Of a stretch of 64,000 nucleotides of DNA, positions 8,062-16,555 are shown one piece after another. Under the pieces are notes generated by a model. The model did no database searches. It saw only the letters and a list, made by a program, of their open reading frames with translations, and had not been told where the DNA came from. This DNA comes from Paenibacillus sp. OVF10 (GTDB lineage: Bacteria; Bacillota; Bacilli; Paenibacillales; Paenibacillaceae). The translations under genes were made by a program, and so were the position numbers. Within the stretch, counting starts at the first letter, position 1. The number at the start of each line of letters is the position of its first letter. The DNA lies in the NCBI GenBank assembly GCA_022836915.1, contig CP094668.1, positions 4,836,001 through 4,900,000 of the forward strand. The letters run 5' to 3'.

Positions 8062-9230
8062 TGCACCACTCCCTTTCTGTTCAATCGCTCCGGACTCAGC
8101 GCCTCAATTCCGAGTTCTTCTGAGCTTTTGCCAGCGAGCAACTCAGCGATAAGCCTGCCTGTTATCGCACTAAGCAAGATACCGTTGCGGTAATGCCCAA
8201 AGGCGGCGAACAGCCCTGGTATACTCTTGCAAGCACCTATATAAGGCAGTCCATCTGGAGTTGCCGGTCTTACGCCTGCCCACGCTCGCATAAATTGTGC
8301 TTCTTTCATCCCAGGTACCCAGTGGGTAGCCGCTGTTAGCAGCTTCTGGACACCCTGTACAGAAACGTTAAGATCCGTTCTGCCTGGCAGACTGGTTGCC
8401 CCGAGCCAAACTTCGCCATTGGCTTTGGGAACAATATAGATATCCTCTGCATACACCGTTCTGTCAGGTCTGTACCCTGCATGTTCATCTGAGAACTGAA
8501 CGGCGGCTATTTCTCCTTTTACCGACCACACAGGCATGCTCAGATTCACATGTCTCATCAACTCTTCACTCTGTAATCCAGCCGCTATAATGACATGTTT
8601 GCATCTCATCTCACCGATCGATGTGGTGATTCCCTGCACGCCAAGTTCGTTTGCTTGCACACGTATATCCTGTATGTCCTCCATAACCCGTGCTCCCAAT
8701 GCTTGAGCGGATTCAGCATATGCCTTCGTTAGATGGACTGGAAGAATCTCACTCTCGTAAGGTCTGTAGTAGGCTCCATACGTATCTCTGTTAAGCCATG
8801 ATGCCTCCTGTTGCACAACGGAACGATCCCACCATACCTCATCAGCAGAAGCAGACAACGCAGACTTCCGATTGTCCTTATAACTACTTAATTCTCTGTA
8901 TGAACGAAAAGGAGTTAGGAATCCCTGGCGTTGCAGGCCAGTCTCTACCTCACTGAGTGTAGCCATTAGCACCTGTTGCTCGATAAGTAACTGTCTACTC
9001 TGTCTGGCAAGCTTAGCCATCAAAGGATGAGCAAAATCCTCACTGTCTGCCGCCAGCATTCCAGCCGCCGCGCAAGAAGTGCCTCCTGCAATCGCCGAAC
9101 GCTCCAGCAACAGCACATCCTGTCCACGGGAAGCAAGCTCATAAGCGATAGCACAACCAACAACGCCTCCACCTACAATAATCGTTTCTGCATGAAACTT
9201 ATCCGGTTTATCAATAACGATCTCTTTCAT
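8058..9230 (-). CDS. thiO: Glycine oxidase ThiO
   Basis: FAD-dependent oxidase that converts glycine to the dehydroglycine (imine) used by thiazole synthase. The 390-residue product begins, after a short leader, with the dinucleotide-binding motif VGGGVVGCAIAYELASRG, followed by LLLERSAIAGGTSCAAAGM, and has the C-terminal GHYRNGILLSAITG flavin motif. ATG 9230 is selected because AAGGAGATGAGAGG precedes it; the frame stays open 68 codons further upstream, but that stretch overlaps tenI and is not coding. It starts 18 bases after the tenI stop and overlaps thiS by four bases. Confidence 0.93.
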   Translation of the reverse strand: MKEIVIDKPDKFHAETIIVGGGVVGCAIAYELASRGQDVLLLERSAIAGGTSCAAAGMLAADSEDFAHPLMAKLARQSRQLLIEQQVLMATLSEVETGLQRQGFLTPFRSYRELSSYKDNRKSALSASADEVWWDRSVVQQEASWLNRDTYGAYYRPYESEILPVHLTKAYAESAQALGARVMEDIQDIRVQANELGVQGITTSIGEMRCKHVIIAAGLQSEELMRHVNLSMPVWSVKGEIAAVQFSDEHAGYRPDRTVYAEDIYIVPKANGEVWLGATSLPGRTDLNVSVQGVQKLLTAATHWVPGMKEAQFMRAWAGVRPATPDGLPYIGACKSIPGLFAAFGHYRNGILLSAITGRLIAELLAGKSSEELGIEALSPERLNRKGVVQ

Positions 9231-9247
9231 CCTCTCATCTCCTTGAT

Positions 9248-9910
9248 TCAGGGACTCAGACTTTCTGTAGCAACGATAGCCTGCCTTAATAATGCAGCCG
9301 CCCGATCCGGTGACTCGCTCGCCCATACATTCGAGATCACGGCGACTCCCTGTGCCCCTGCAGAGCGAATAGCTTGAATGTTTCCCGGTTCGATGCCCCC
9401 AATCGCCATGACAGGAATGGAGACACGCCTGCACACTTCAGCAAGAGCATGTAATCCTCTGGGGTCAAGATCAGGCTTACTGTTGGTTGAGTAGACATGC
9501 CCGAAGAAAAGATAATCGGCTCCCCGTTCTTCAGCGATTTTTGCCTCATCGATTGAATGAACAGATACACCCAGACGAAGGCGCTGCACATTGCTTATAA
9601 CAGCAGGGTTATAATTTCGTATCGCATCTTGCCCCCAATGTACACCGCCATAAATGTCATTCTGTGGAGGAAGTTCTGAACTATTGATAACAATGCGGCA
9701 AGATGGAATGCCAACGCTACGCAGACTTTGAGCCCAACCGATCTTGTCTTGCCATGTGAGTTGTTTTTCTCGTATGTGAATATAGTCCACCAAAGGCCAA
9801 ACGTCCTTTGCAGCTTTTACAAAAGATGCCTGATCCCCTGCACCCGTAGATACAACATGCAATTCAAATGATTCTTGAACATGTTCATGAGAAATTACCG
9901 TACTGTTCAT
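9248..9910 (-). CDS. tenI: Thiazole tautomerase TenI (ThiE-like)
   Basis: TIM-barrel protein that aromatises the thiazole carboxylate made by ThiG. Motifs DYIHIREK, GHVYSTNSKPDLDPRG and IPVMAIGGI match TenI better than thiamine-phosphate synthase ThiE, and the gene order tenI-thiO-thiS-thiG-thiF mirrors the B. subtilis operon. ThiE activity cannot be excluded. Start choice is uncertain: ATG 9910 directly abuts AAGGAG, closer than usual, while the upstream in-frame ATG at 9952 lies inside the riboswitch terminator stem. The mature fold begins near FELHVV about 15 residues after 9910. Confidence 0.85.
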   Translation of the reverse strand: MNSTVISHEHVQESFELHVVSTGAGDQASFVKAAKDVWPLVDYIHIREKQLTWQDKIGWAQSLRSVGIPSCRIVINSSELPPQNDIYGGVHWGQDAIRNYNPAVISNVQRLRLGVSVHSIDEAKIAEERGADYLFFGHVYSTNSKPDLDPRGLHALAEVCRRVSIPVMAIGGIEPGNIQAIRSAGAQGVAVISNVWASESPDRAAALLRQAIVATESLSP

Positions 9911-9941
9911 CTCCTTCCAGACTTGAATGCTATGAAAACAC

Positions 9942-9970
9942 AAAAAAGCCACTCCCGTAGGGGAGTGGCT
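9942..9970 (-). terminator. Intrinsic terminator of the TPP riboswitch expression platform
   Basis: On the minus strand AGCCACTCCC (9970-9961) pairs perfectly with GGGAGTGGCT (9956-9947), followed by six T's. It lies between the TPP aptamer and tenI, the arrangement for ligand-induced premature termination of the thi operon. Confidence 0.85.
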
Positions 9971-10146
9971 GCGTATTAATTATAGGACCAGATGACTGAC
10001 TGATACATACAGTTCATTTCGTGCAATAAAGCTATAGACCTTATAGCCATAACGTTATACACGCAACTGCATGTTTCAATTTACTAAGCAAGACGGTTGA
10101 ATTCTTTCGAATTGCCGTTTGCTCACGTCATTCACTGAAACGCGCT

Positions 10147-10243
10147 CGCCACTTCCCTACGCTGGTATGATCCAGATCAGGTGCAAAGGGTCCGGAATCG
10201 CATTCTTCCATCTCAGCCGCATCGTGCGGCCCCCTAGTGTTCA
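10147..10243 (-). promoter_or_regulatory. TPP riboswitch (THI box)
   Basis: The minus strand carries the conserved aptamer pieces in order: ACTAGGGGG near 10240, GGCTGAGA near 10215, ACCCTTTGCACCTGATCTGG near 10190 and ATACCAGCGTAGGGAAG near 10160. Binding of thiamine diphosphate would favour the terminator at 9942-9970 and shut off tenI-thiO-thiS-thiG-thiF. About 175 bases separate aptamer and terminator, a rather long expression platform; nothing else was recognised in 9971-10146. A candidate promoter (GTGACA, 16 bases, TAACAT) is upstream near 10262-10290. Confidence 0.95.
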
Positions 10244-10319
10244 TATGAAGTTGTAGCCTATGTTACCATAGACGGTTTTTTTGTCACCGTCATTTCTGTT
10301 AAACATTGTCTTGAATCGT

Positions 10320-11870
10320 TTAGTTTTTCTCAGACCATTCTTCGACATTCCATGTTTTGGTGACCCATCCCTCGTAGAAATCAGGTTCATGAGATACCAG
10401 TAACACCGTTCCCTTGAATTCTTTCAAAGCACGCTGCAACTCCGCTTTGGCTGTGACATCCAGATGGTTCGTCGGCTCATCGAATAGAATCCAATTGCTT
10501 TCACGCATCAAGAGTTTGCATAAACGAACCTTGGCTTGTTCTCCACCACTCAGCATATTAAGTGGACGAGTAATGTGCTCATTTTTCAACCCGCAGCGAG
10601 CGAGATGACCTCGGACCTCATTTTGGGTCAAATGTGAAAATTCATTCCAGACATCCTCAATCGGCGTGATATTCCCAGCACGAACCTCCTGCTCAAAATA
10701 GGCTGTTTCGAGGTAATCTCCTAAGAAAGTCTTTCCACTGAGTGGAGATATTTTTCCCAGGATGGTTTTCAACAGCGTCGATTTACCCACACCATTACAA
10801 CCTACGATGGCAATTTTCTCACCACGTTCGATTGTCATTGTCATCTTAGGCAGCAAAGGATACGTATATCCAATTTCAAAATCAATACCCTCAAAGACCG
10901 TTTTACTGCTCGCACGGGCATCCTTGAATTTGAACGTTGGTTTGGCCGCTTCATCTGGGCGATCAATACGTTCAATTCTGTCCAGCTGTTTCTCCCGACT
11001 CTTCGCTCGACCTGAAGTTGAAGCACGTGCCTTGTTACGCTGAATGAAATCTTCCTGCTTCTTGATGTACTCTTGCTGTTTCTCGTATGCATCAATATGC
11101 TGGGCTTTATTCATATCAGCCATCTCGAGGAACTTGTTATAGTTCGCTGCATATCTCGTTAATTTGGCAAATTCCAAATGATAAATGACATTTACGACTT
11201 CATTCATGAATTCCGTGTCATGGGAGATTAAAAGAAACGCGTGCGGGTAGTCCTTCAGGTAACGTGACAGCCATTCAATGTGCTCTACATCCAGATAGTT
11301 GGTCGGCTCATCCAGCAAAAGAGCTGTAGGTTTCTCAAGCAGAAGCTTGGCAAGAAGCACCTTGGTACGTTGTCCACCACTTAGAGCTGCGACATCCCGA
11401 TCAAGACCAATTGCGGACAAACCAAGACCATTGGCCATCTCTTCCACTTTTACGTCAATCAGATAAAAGTCGCCCTGTTCCAGTTGTTCCTGAATATCGC
11501 CCATCTCTTCCAGCAACTGCTCCAGCTTATCTGGATCTGCATCTGCCATCTGGTCCGTAATATTCATCATTTCTTTTTCCAATTCAAGCAACGGAAGGAA
11601 TGCATCCTTAAGCACGTCACGAATGGTTTTGCCTGGGGTAAGCTTCGTGTGCTGATCCAGATATCCATAACGGACCTTAGGTGTCCATTCCACTTTTCCA
11701 CTATCTTTAAGCAATTTACCGGTAAGGATGTTCATTAATGTGGATTTACCCACACCATTGGCACCAACAAGTCCTACGCGCTCTCCGGCAAGTAAACGAA
11801 ATGATACATTTTTAAATAACGTGCGATCTCCAAAATTGTGACTTACGTTCTCTACTGACAATAAACTCAT
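10320..11870 (-). CDS. ABC-F family ATP-binding protein (duplicated ATPase, no membrane domain)
   Basis: Soluble ABC-F ATPase, a family that acts on the ribosome (translation factors or ribosome protection). The 516 residues hold two ABC cassettes: Walker A GANGVGKST near residue 37 with signature LSGGQ and DEPTNYLDVEH, then a charged linker (about 240-310), then Walker A GCNGVGKST with LSGGEQ and DEPTNHLDVTA. There are no membrane segments. The pattern resembles YkpA/YbiT-type housekeeping members more than dedicated antibiotic-resistance ABC-Fs, but subfamily and any resistance role cannot be assigned from sequence reading alone. Monocistronic. Confidence 0.9.
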   Translation of the reverse strand: MSLLSVENVSHNFGDRTLFKNVSFRLLAGERVGLVGANGVGKSTLMNILTGKLLKDSGKVEWTPKVRYGYLDQHTKLTPGKTIRDVLKDAFLPLLELEKEMMNITDQMADADPDKLEQLLEEMGDIQEQLEQGDFYLIDVKVEEMANGLGLSAIGLDRDVAALSGGQRTKVLLAKLLLEKPTALLLDEPTNYLDVEHIEWLSRYLKDYPHAFLLISHDTEFMNEVVNVIYHLEFAKLTRYAANYNKFLEMADMNKAQHIDAYEKQQEYIKKQEDFIQRNKARASTSGRAKSREKQLDRIERIDRPDEAAKPTFKFKDARASSKTVFEGIDFEIGYTYPLLPKMTMTIERGEKIAIVGCNGVGKSTLLKTILGKISPLSGKTFLGDYLETAYFEQEVRAGNITPIEDVWNEFSHLTQNEVRGHLARCGLKNEHITRPLNMLSGGEQAKVRLCKLLMRESNWILFDEPTNHLDVTAKAELQRALKEFKGTVLLVSHEPDFYEGWVTKTWNVEEWSEKN

Positions 11871-12008
11871 AAGATGAGGTTGCTCCTATCTATTAGACAT
11901 TACTTTTGTTATTGTTCCGAAACCCTATTCTAGCACAGGTCCCGTCTTTTCTGAAAGTAATGTAAACAGTTCAAGAACCTCTTACATGATTTTGTCATAC
12001 AGGCTACC

Positions 12009-12992
12009 CTAACGATTAGAGCATTTATATTCGAAATAGCCTTGCGCAGCTGCTTGTCTTGCGTCTGTGAACACCTCTTCAGCACGGTAACCATTACCAC
12101 ATGTGGAGGGGTAATAGTACCTGATACCCGTTAAAGGATCTACCCCACCTACGATGGCCGTTTTCTTCACAAGTCTGCCTCCACCGATCGCATAATTGTT
12201 GATCTTCTGGTCACCCACACCTATACCTTGGATAAAGGCCATAATCCCTGTATCGTTAATGGAGTTGTACCAATCTTCCTGTGCAACCAGGGGCATCGTG
12301 AACGTATAGGAAATACCGTTCTTTCTGGCAAACTCATTATGGCGGTTAATCACATCAGCCAGATCATCCTGCACAGTAGTCACAATCCGGCTTAGTCTAA
12401 CTTGTTCAAATACGCTGGTATTCTGAAGTAAAGGAATCTGTGTGCTTGAGGCCAGTTCTTTTTGAAATCCTTCAATCCATTTCCCTGCATTTGCGTCATA
12501 GGCATATACGTAGTCGTCCAGTGTAAAGTTAATACTGTTACCATTAGAATCTGAATATGTATAAGGTTTCTTGGGGCTCCACACTTGCCTGAAAGAATCT
12601 TCACGGTGACCCGTCATCTCTGTTTCTGTGGACAACATATAATAGCCATCATAATCCAGAATAACCACGGCAGGAATGTAATTAAACATGTTTTGAATAG
12701 CTGCGGGATCATCCTGAATCCCCATATTCAAAGCCATCGTCTGAGTAAATGTTAACAAGGCAAGCTCTTTATCCGCTTTAACAAATTTGGTTGAATCATA
12801 ACCTGCTTCATCATTTTGTTTCTCATTCTGATGCATGACTGCACCTGCATCCATGACTGCGGTTTGAAGTGCAGATCTGTATCGTTGACCAAGATATTGA
12901 GCCTCTTCGGCATCTTGGGTATGGAGTGAGATGATCCAGAAGAGCGGGAAGAAGATCAGCACAAATACAATGGATAGCTCAGTAATCTTCAT
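12009..12992 (-). CDS. Membrane-anchored pilus-locus protein of unknown function (candidate minor pseudopilin)
   Basis: Product of about 327 residues starting MKITELSIVFVLIFFPLF, a single N-terminal hydrophobic helix followed by a long extracytoplasmic part. I do not recognise a named domain. Start 12992 is preferred because the hydrophobic helix follows immediately and GGAGG lies upstream within the end of the previous gene, which it overlaps by 14 bases. Four cysteines lie near the C-terminus only sparsely (STCGNGY, YKCSNR). It is the last gene of the Tad-like operon; by position and topology it could be a TadE/TadG-like minor subunit. That is inference. Confidence 0.65.
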   Translation of the reverse strand: MKITELSIVFVLIFFPLFWIISLHTQDAEEAQYLGQRYRSALQTAVMDAGAVMHQNEKQNDEAGYDSTKFVKADKELALLTFTQTMALNMGIQDDPAAIQNMFNYIPAVVILDYDGYYMLSTETEMTGHREDSFRQVWSPKKPYTYSDSNGNSINFTLDDYVYAYDANAGKWIEGFQKELASSTQIPLLQNTSVFEQVRLSRIVTTVQDDLADVINRHNEFARKNGISYTFTMPLVAQEDWYNSINDTGIMAFIQGIGVGDQKINNYAIGGGRLVKKTAIVGGVDPLTGIRYYYPSTCGNGYRAEEVFTDARQAAAQGYFEYKCSNR

Positions 12993-13530
12993 TGAGGACC
13001 ATACCTCCGTATGTGACAAATACTGCTGAAGCCTGAGCCGTGCCACTCAACCATTCACGAATGAGCATGGAAGGTGTACGATTTGTATTTTGGAGCGTCA
13101 CGGTGAAAAAATCCCCTGTCGTCAACGTATATCTTCGGCCAGGATCATCAACTGGTATCACACCTGAGGATGGGAATAGTCTTTCTCGAATCTGAGCTGC
13201 ATAATATCCATCCTGCACTACCTCATAGGTCCCGGTAAAACTGTTATTGTCCATCGGGTCTGTATAATGAGGTACATATTTCTTATGTAAATGTTCCATC
13301 GACACCTCATACAGATTGCCCGTCTGGGCCAGTTGCTCCTCAAACTCAGCCAACATTCGAGGTGAAATATATCCTTTCGTTCGGACAGCATCAACAAAAC
13401 GTGTTACATTCTGAACAGCCGTCATACGTGTTATATCATCCTGCCGATCAGCTGTTTCAGCAGTTGGGTACACATAGAGCAGAAGGACTGCGAGCAATAC
13501 GGCAAGCAGCTTGGATGCGGCATTAATCAA
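12979..13530 (-). CDS. Membrane-anchored pilus-locus protein (candidate TadE/F-like), TTG start
   Basis: About 183 residues with one N-terminal hydrophobic helix (INAASKLLAVLLAVLLLYVYP) and an extracytoplasmic domain. TTG 13530 is chosen: it lies one base after the stop of the preceding gene, and GGAAGGAG is correctly spaced upstream. The open frame extends further 5' only through the preceding gene. No catalytic motif or named family recognised. The tight packing (1-base gap upstream, 14-base overlap downstream) implies co-translation with its neighbours in the pilus operon. Confidence 0.65.
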   Translation of the reverse strand: MINAASKLLAVLLAVLLLYVYPTAETADRQDDITRMTAVQNVTRFVDAVRTKGYISPRMLAEFEEQLAQTGNLYEVSMEHLHKKYVPHYTDPMDNNSFTGTYEVVQDGYYAAQIRERLFPSSGVIPVDDPGRRYTLTTGDFFTVTLQNTNRTPSMLIREWLSGTAQASAVFVTYGGMVLNEDY

Positions 13531-13531
13531 T

Positions 13532-13924
13532 TCACACTGGTCTCCTTCCAAAAACAATCTTGAGCAGTTCTCCAGTTTCATTTCGTATAAACTCTGGTCT
13601 GTAGGTAACATAGAGCTGGACAGGAATAGTCGCTATTTTGCTGACAAGTGGATCGATCACATAGGAAGTCCCGTCTACCTCTACAGGAATGCCTGTGCCT
13701 GTCATCTGTCTCACGGTATGCAACACTTCCGCACCACTATACCGGGACGGATTGGTGGTATGCAGTGTTGTTGTCAGCCGACCTTCCATGCCTGCTGTTG
13801 TCTGTACTCTGTCGTTCAAGGCCGCTGATAAAATCTTAACATTCTGTTGCCCGTACAGGCAGGCTGTCACAAACAGGACAACCGCCGTACAAAACAACAT
13901 AAGATGCTGTGTATTCCGGGACAT
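13532..13924 (-). CDS. Small membrane-anchored pilus-locus protein
   Basis: 130-residue product with an N-terminal hydrophobic helix (LMLFCTAVVLFVTACLYG) and an extracytoplasmic domain containing VEVDGTSYVIDPLVSKI and ending FGRRPV. The Cys in the hydrophobic stretch (VTACLYG) could be read as a weak lipobox, but no classical signal peptidase II site is convincing. Unknown family. It lies 16 bases after the preceding pilin-like gene and is directly followed by the next small gene. A structural or assembly role is inferred from context. Confidence 0.65.
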   Translation of the reverse strand: MSRNTQHLMLFCTAVVLFVTACLYGQQNVKILSAALNDRVQTTAGMEGRLTTTLHTTNPSRYSGAEVLHTVRQMTGTGIPVEVDGTSYVIDPLVSKIATIPVQLYVTYRPEFIRNETGELLKIVFGRRPV

Positions 13925-13940
13925 GTTAAACCAACTCCTG

Positions 13941-14426
13941 TCAGGATTGCTGGAAGATCAGCCCTCTTACCACGTTGGATCGGTCTTTTACGATAATGGC
14001 TTTGAATTTACCACTTGGATTGACATATTGATTGTCTTTTTCACTCATGGTCTGGTTAATAATCCCCACTTTATCGTCGGGTGCAATAACCGAGCCGTAG
14101 TCCGCATTATTGAGATCCTGTGAAATGTTTAGTTGATTGCCGTACCATTGACCCGCTTTATTTTTACCTGTAATAACTTGAATACCGAACTGATCCTTGT
14201 CCGCATATTTACGTAGCGCATTCGTAACCTGCGATCCACTGATGGTTGTTCCGTCATATACCGTAAATGCGGCCTGGGACAACTCGGTTTGGATATCAGC
14301 AAAATTATTCTGGGCCGTCTTGGTTGCCTCCTGAGCCGAAATAAACAACAGAACTACAATTGTGATCAAAGCGATTGTTAAAAATATCCCTGCTGCCACC
14401 TTTAAAGCGCTTGATGCATTGTTCAT
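13941..14426 (-). CDS. Putative pilin-like protein of the Tad-like locus
   Basis: 161-residue product starting MNNASSALKVAAGIF with a single hydrophobic helix at residues 8-31, immediately preceded by a short polar leader with a Lys, then a polar domain (QEATKTAQNNFADIQTELSQAAF). This layout resembles a type IV/Flp-like pilin or pseudopilin in which the helix packs in the fibre; there is no obvious Gly/Glu prepilin peptidase site, so the assignment is tentative. ATG 14426 follows GGGAGGATTTATC. It is the gene directly downstream of the TadB/C-like protein, a common site for pilin genes. Confidence 0.6.
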   Translation of the reverse strand: MNNASSALKVAAGIFLTIALITIVVLLFISAQEATKTAQNNFADIQTELSQAAFTVYDGTTISGSQVTNALRKYADKDQFGIQVITGKNKAGQWYGNQLNISQDLNNADYGSVIAPDDKVGIINQTMSEKDNQYVNPSGKFKAIIVKDRSNVVRGLIFQQS

Positions 14427-14488
14427 GATAAATCCTCCCAAGTTATAAGTTATTAAACTATTTCAGACTGTCACACAGATGAATTGTG

Positions 14489-16555
14489 CTACAGTTTCTG
14501 AATTTGCTCATAATAAATGTTCATCTGCAAGAAACTCATACCGACCAATGGAATAACCAGATACAAAAAGATAAGGGCGTACATAGGTGTAAATCCAATG
14601 GTTCTCCCCCATGATGCTTTGACATCTATCATTTTGCTGTACTCTTGCTTGCGTTGTTCAAAATAGAATGCCATCATGCTCTCAAGATCATCGAAGGCTT
14701 CACGTATTGATATTTTGCCAAGGGCAAGCTGTAATTTATCAACCAGTCGCTGGAACTCGGGCAAGCCCGCCTCTTCCTTTAATTGTTCAAGTGCAAGCTC
14801 TGGCCCATGTTCAAAATGCAACAAACATTTTTGTAGCGGACGCTTGAAAATGACGGCAAATCGATTAAGCCATTCCAATATCTCTTCGACTGACATTCGG
14901 TCCATCTCACGTAGAATGGAAATCACTGTCTGGAATTGATAGATTTCATGTCGCATATCCAATCTTCGCATTTTCCGTTGAAATAACATGAGCCATACCG
15001 GCATGTAATACCCTGCTACACCCATAAGAATGGCTATAATCATTTCCCACCAGCGTACATATTGCTTGTTGTACACCTCAAGTTTCTGCATAATGCGCGT
15101 GATGGTCTCATTCTGGGTATCATGGTCTAACTGAACTGGAGATAACTGCTGTAACGCTTTGGAGACTTCTTCGTATGTAGCTCCTCGGTTCATTTCTACA
15201 CTTTCCAATACGGATTGATCCAACAGTGTTTTTTCCTCAGCTTTCCTGAGATCCGCTTCAGCCATTGCACCAAACATTCGATCATCCCGGATCGGATCAT
15301 GCATGATGTGGTTACGTTCAACCTGATGCAATAACAAGATGCATCCCATTGTAAGAACTAAACAACCTGCGAATAACATCACTCGACGAATGGCAAGCCA
15401 TTCGTATTTCAACTCTGAACTGCTCTCCCTCATGAGCCGTATCGTTTGACTGTACTGTGCACTGCCAGGTTTTGCTGCAAACAACATCGCCAATTTCCGT
15501 ATGAAGGTCTGCCTGTACAGCAACTGATCCAACCATGAATGCTTATGTCCTGACCGGTAACGAGTTTCATCGTATTGCTGGAGCCTTTGCAGAAGCAAAT
15601 AAGCAAGGATGATGATGACATAGATCGATATTTTGGTAACAAAACCGATTTTGCTGCGGTAAAATTCATCCATCGTTGGAAAGCTGACTCTAGCCCAGCG
15701 TTCGATTGGAGCGGTGAACAATACCGGAGCAAGAGCGATAATATTAAGCCCTTTGAGCAGGTAATCCAATTTATCACGCCGCAAAATCTCCAAATGAATC
15801 TCCTGAGTTAGGTTACCAAGTCCTTTGAGATAAATAGAACCTTGTGCCCTGTCCTTATCCCCGAACTCCATGACCATATAGGAAACGCCGGCAAATCCTT
15901 TGAGAAAACGGTTGGGAGCCACTTCATAATAACGCTCAAGTGCTTCATTCGGATCTGGAGAAGTTAGAGCTTCGTAGATCAGTCTTACCTGTTCTGCTGC
16001 TTCTCCTGTGCCTGCTTCAGCGGCTTCATATAGCGCTTCCTCAACCATGCCATGCTGATGATACCGGTGCCTTACATCTGCGAAGAGATCCAACATCTGC
16101 ACCAGCAACCTTTTTTCCATACGACTGAGGCACATATCCAATATCAGGCTGTTTAACACCACAGCACAGAGTACGGAAAGTATTACAAAAGCGATACCCG
16201 GCTGCAGAAGAAACAGAATGACACTTATGCCTCCATAACCTCCAAGAATAATCAGAACCACTGTCATCGTCAGCCTGCGAAGTGAAGGCTCATCCCCAAC
16301 ATGGCGGAATGAAATACGTTTCTGCACCTGTAAAATATACGCTGATAACAGTGGGACCTTCATTCCAAGACGGTAGGATTGCAACAAGATTGATCCGACT
16401 CCCTTGAGTCCCTTCCCGCTAGGAGCAAGAATAACGCCGGGCTGACTTGGTGAACCACCTCCTCTGTGACGTAACATACTTAGAACCAGAAGTGTGATCA
16501 GCAGCCCTCCTGCACAAATACTTAATACGAGGAGCAGAATCCATTTAATTGTCAT
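14489..16555 (-). CDS. Double TadB/TadC-like (T2SSF) inner-membrane platform protein
   Basis: Polytopic membrane protein expected to form the platform on which the CpaF ATPase acts. In Tad systems TadB and TadC are separate proteins of about 300 residues; here one 688-residue protein contains two type II secretion F-like units, the first cytoplasmic helical domain at about residues 145-270 and the second at about 530-650, each followed by paired hydrophobic segments. The frame is intact. It overlaps the CpaF gene by ATGA (16552-16555). Fusion of TadB and TadC is a reading of the duplicated architecture, not of a database match. Confidence 0.75.
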   Translation of the reverse strand: MTIKWILLLVLSICAGGLLITLLVLSMLRHRGGGSPSQPGVILAPSGKGLKGVGSILLQSYRLGMKVPLLSAYILQVQKRISFRHVGDEPSLRRLTMTVVLIILGGYGGISVILFLLQPGIAFVILSVLCAVVLNSLILDMCLSRMEKRLLVQMLDLFADVRHRYHQHGMVEEALYEAAEAGTGEAAEQVRLIYEALTSPDPNEALERYYEVAPNRFLKGFAGVSYMVMEFGDKDRAQGSIYLKGLGNLTQEIHLEILRRDKLDYLLKGLNIIALAPVLFTAPIERWARVSFPTMDEFYRSKIGFVTKISIYVIIILAYLLLQRLQQYDETRYRSGHKHSWLDQLLYRQTFIRKLAMLFAAKPGSAQYSQTIRLMRESSSELKYEWLAIRRVMLFAGCLVLTMGCILLLHQVERNHIMHDPIRDDRMFGAMAEADLRKAEEKTLLDQSVLESVEMNRGATYEEVSKALQQLSPVQLDHDTQNETITRIMQKLEVYNKQYVRWWEMIIAILMGVAGYYMPVWLMLFQRKMRRLDMRHEIYQFQTVISILREMDRMSVEEILEWLNRFAVIFKRPLQKCLLHFEHGPELALEQLKEEAGLPEFQRLVDKLQLALGKISIREAFDDLESMMAFYFEQRKQEYSKMIDVKASWGRTIGFTPMYALIFLYLVIPLVGMSFLQMNIYYEQIQKL

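Noticed and set aside
9231..9434. 68-codon N-terminal extension of ThiO
   Set aside because: Overlaps the tenI coding region and lacks family similarity; a good Shine-Dalgarno exists at 9230.
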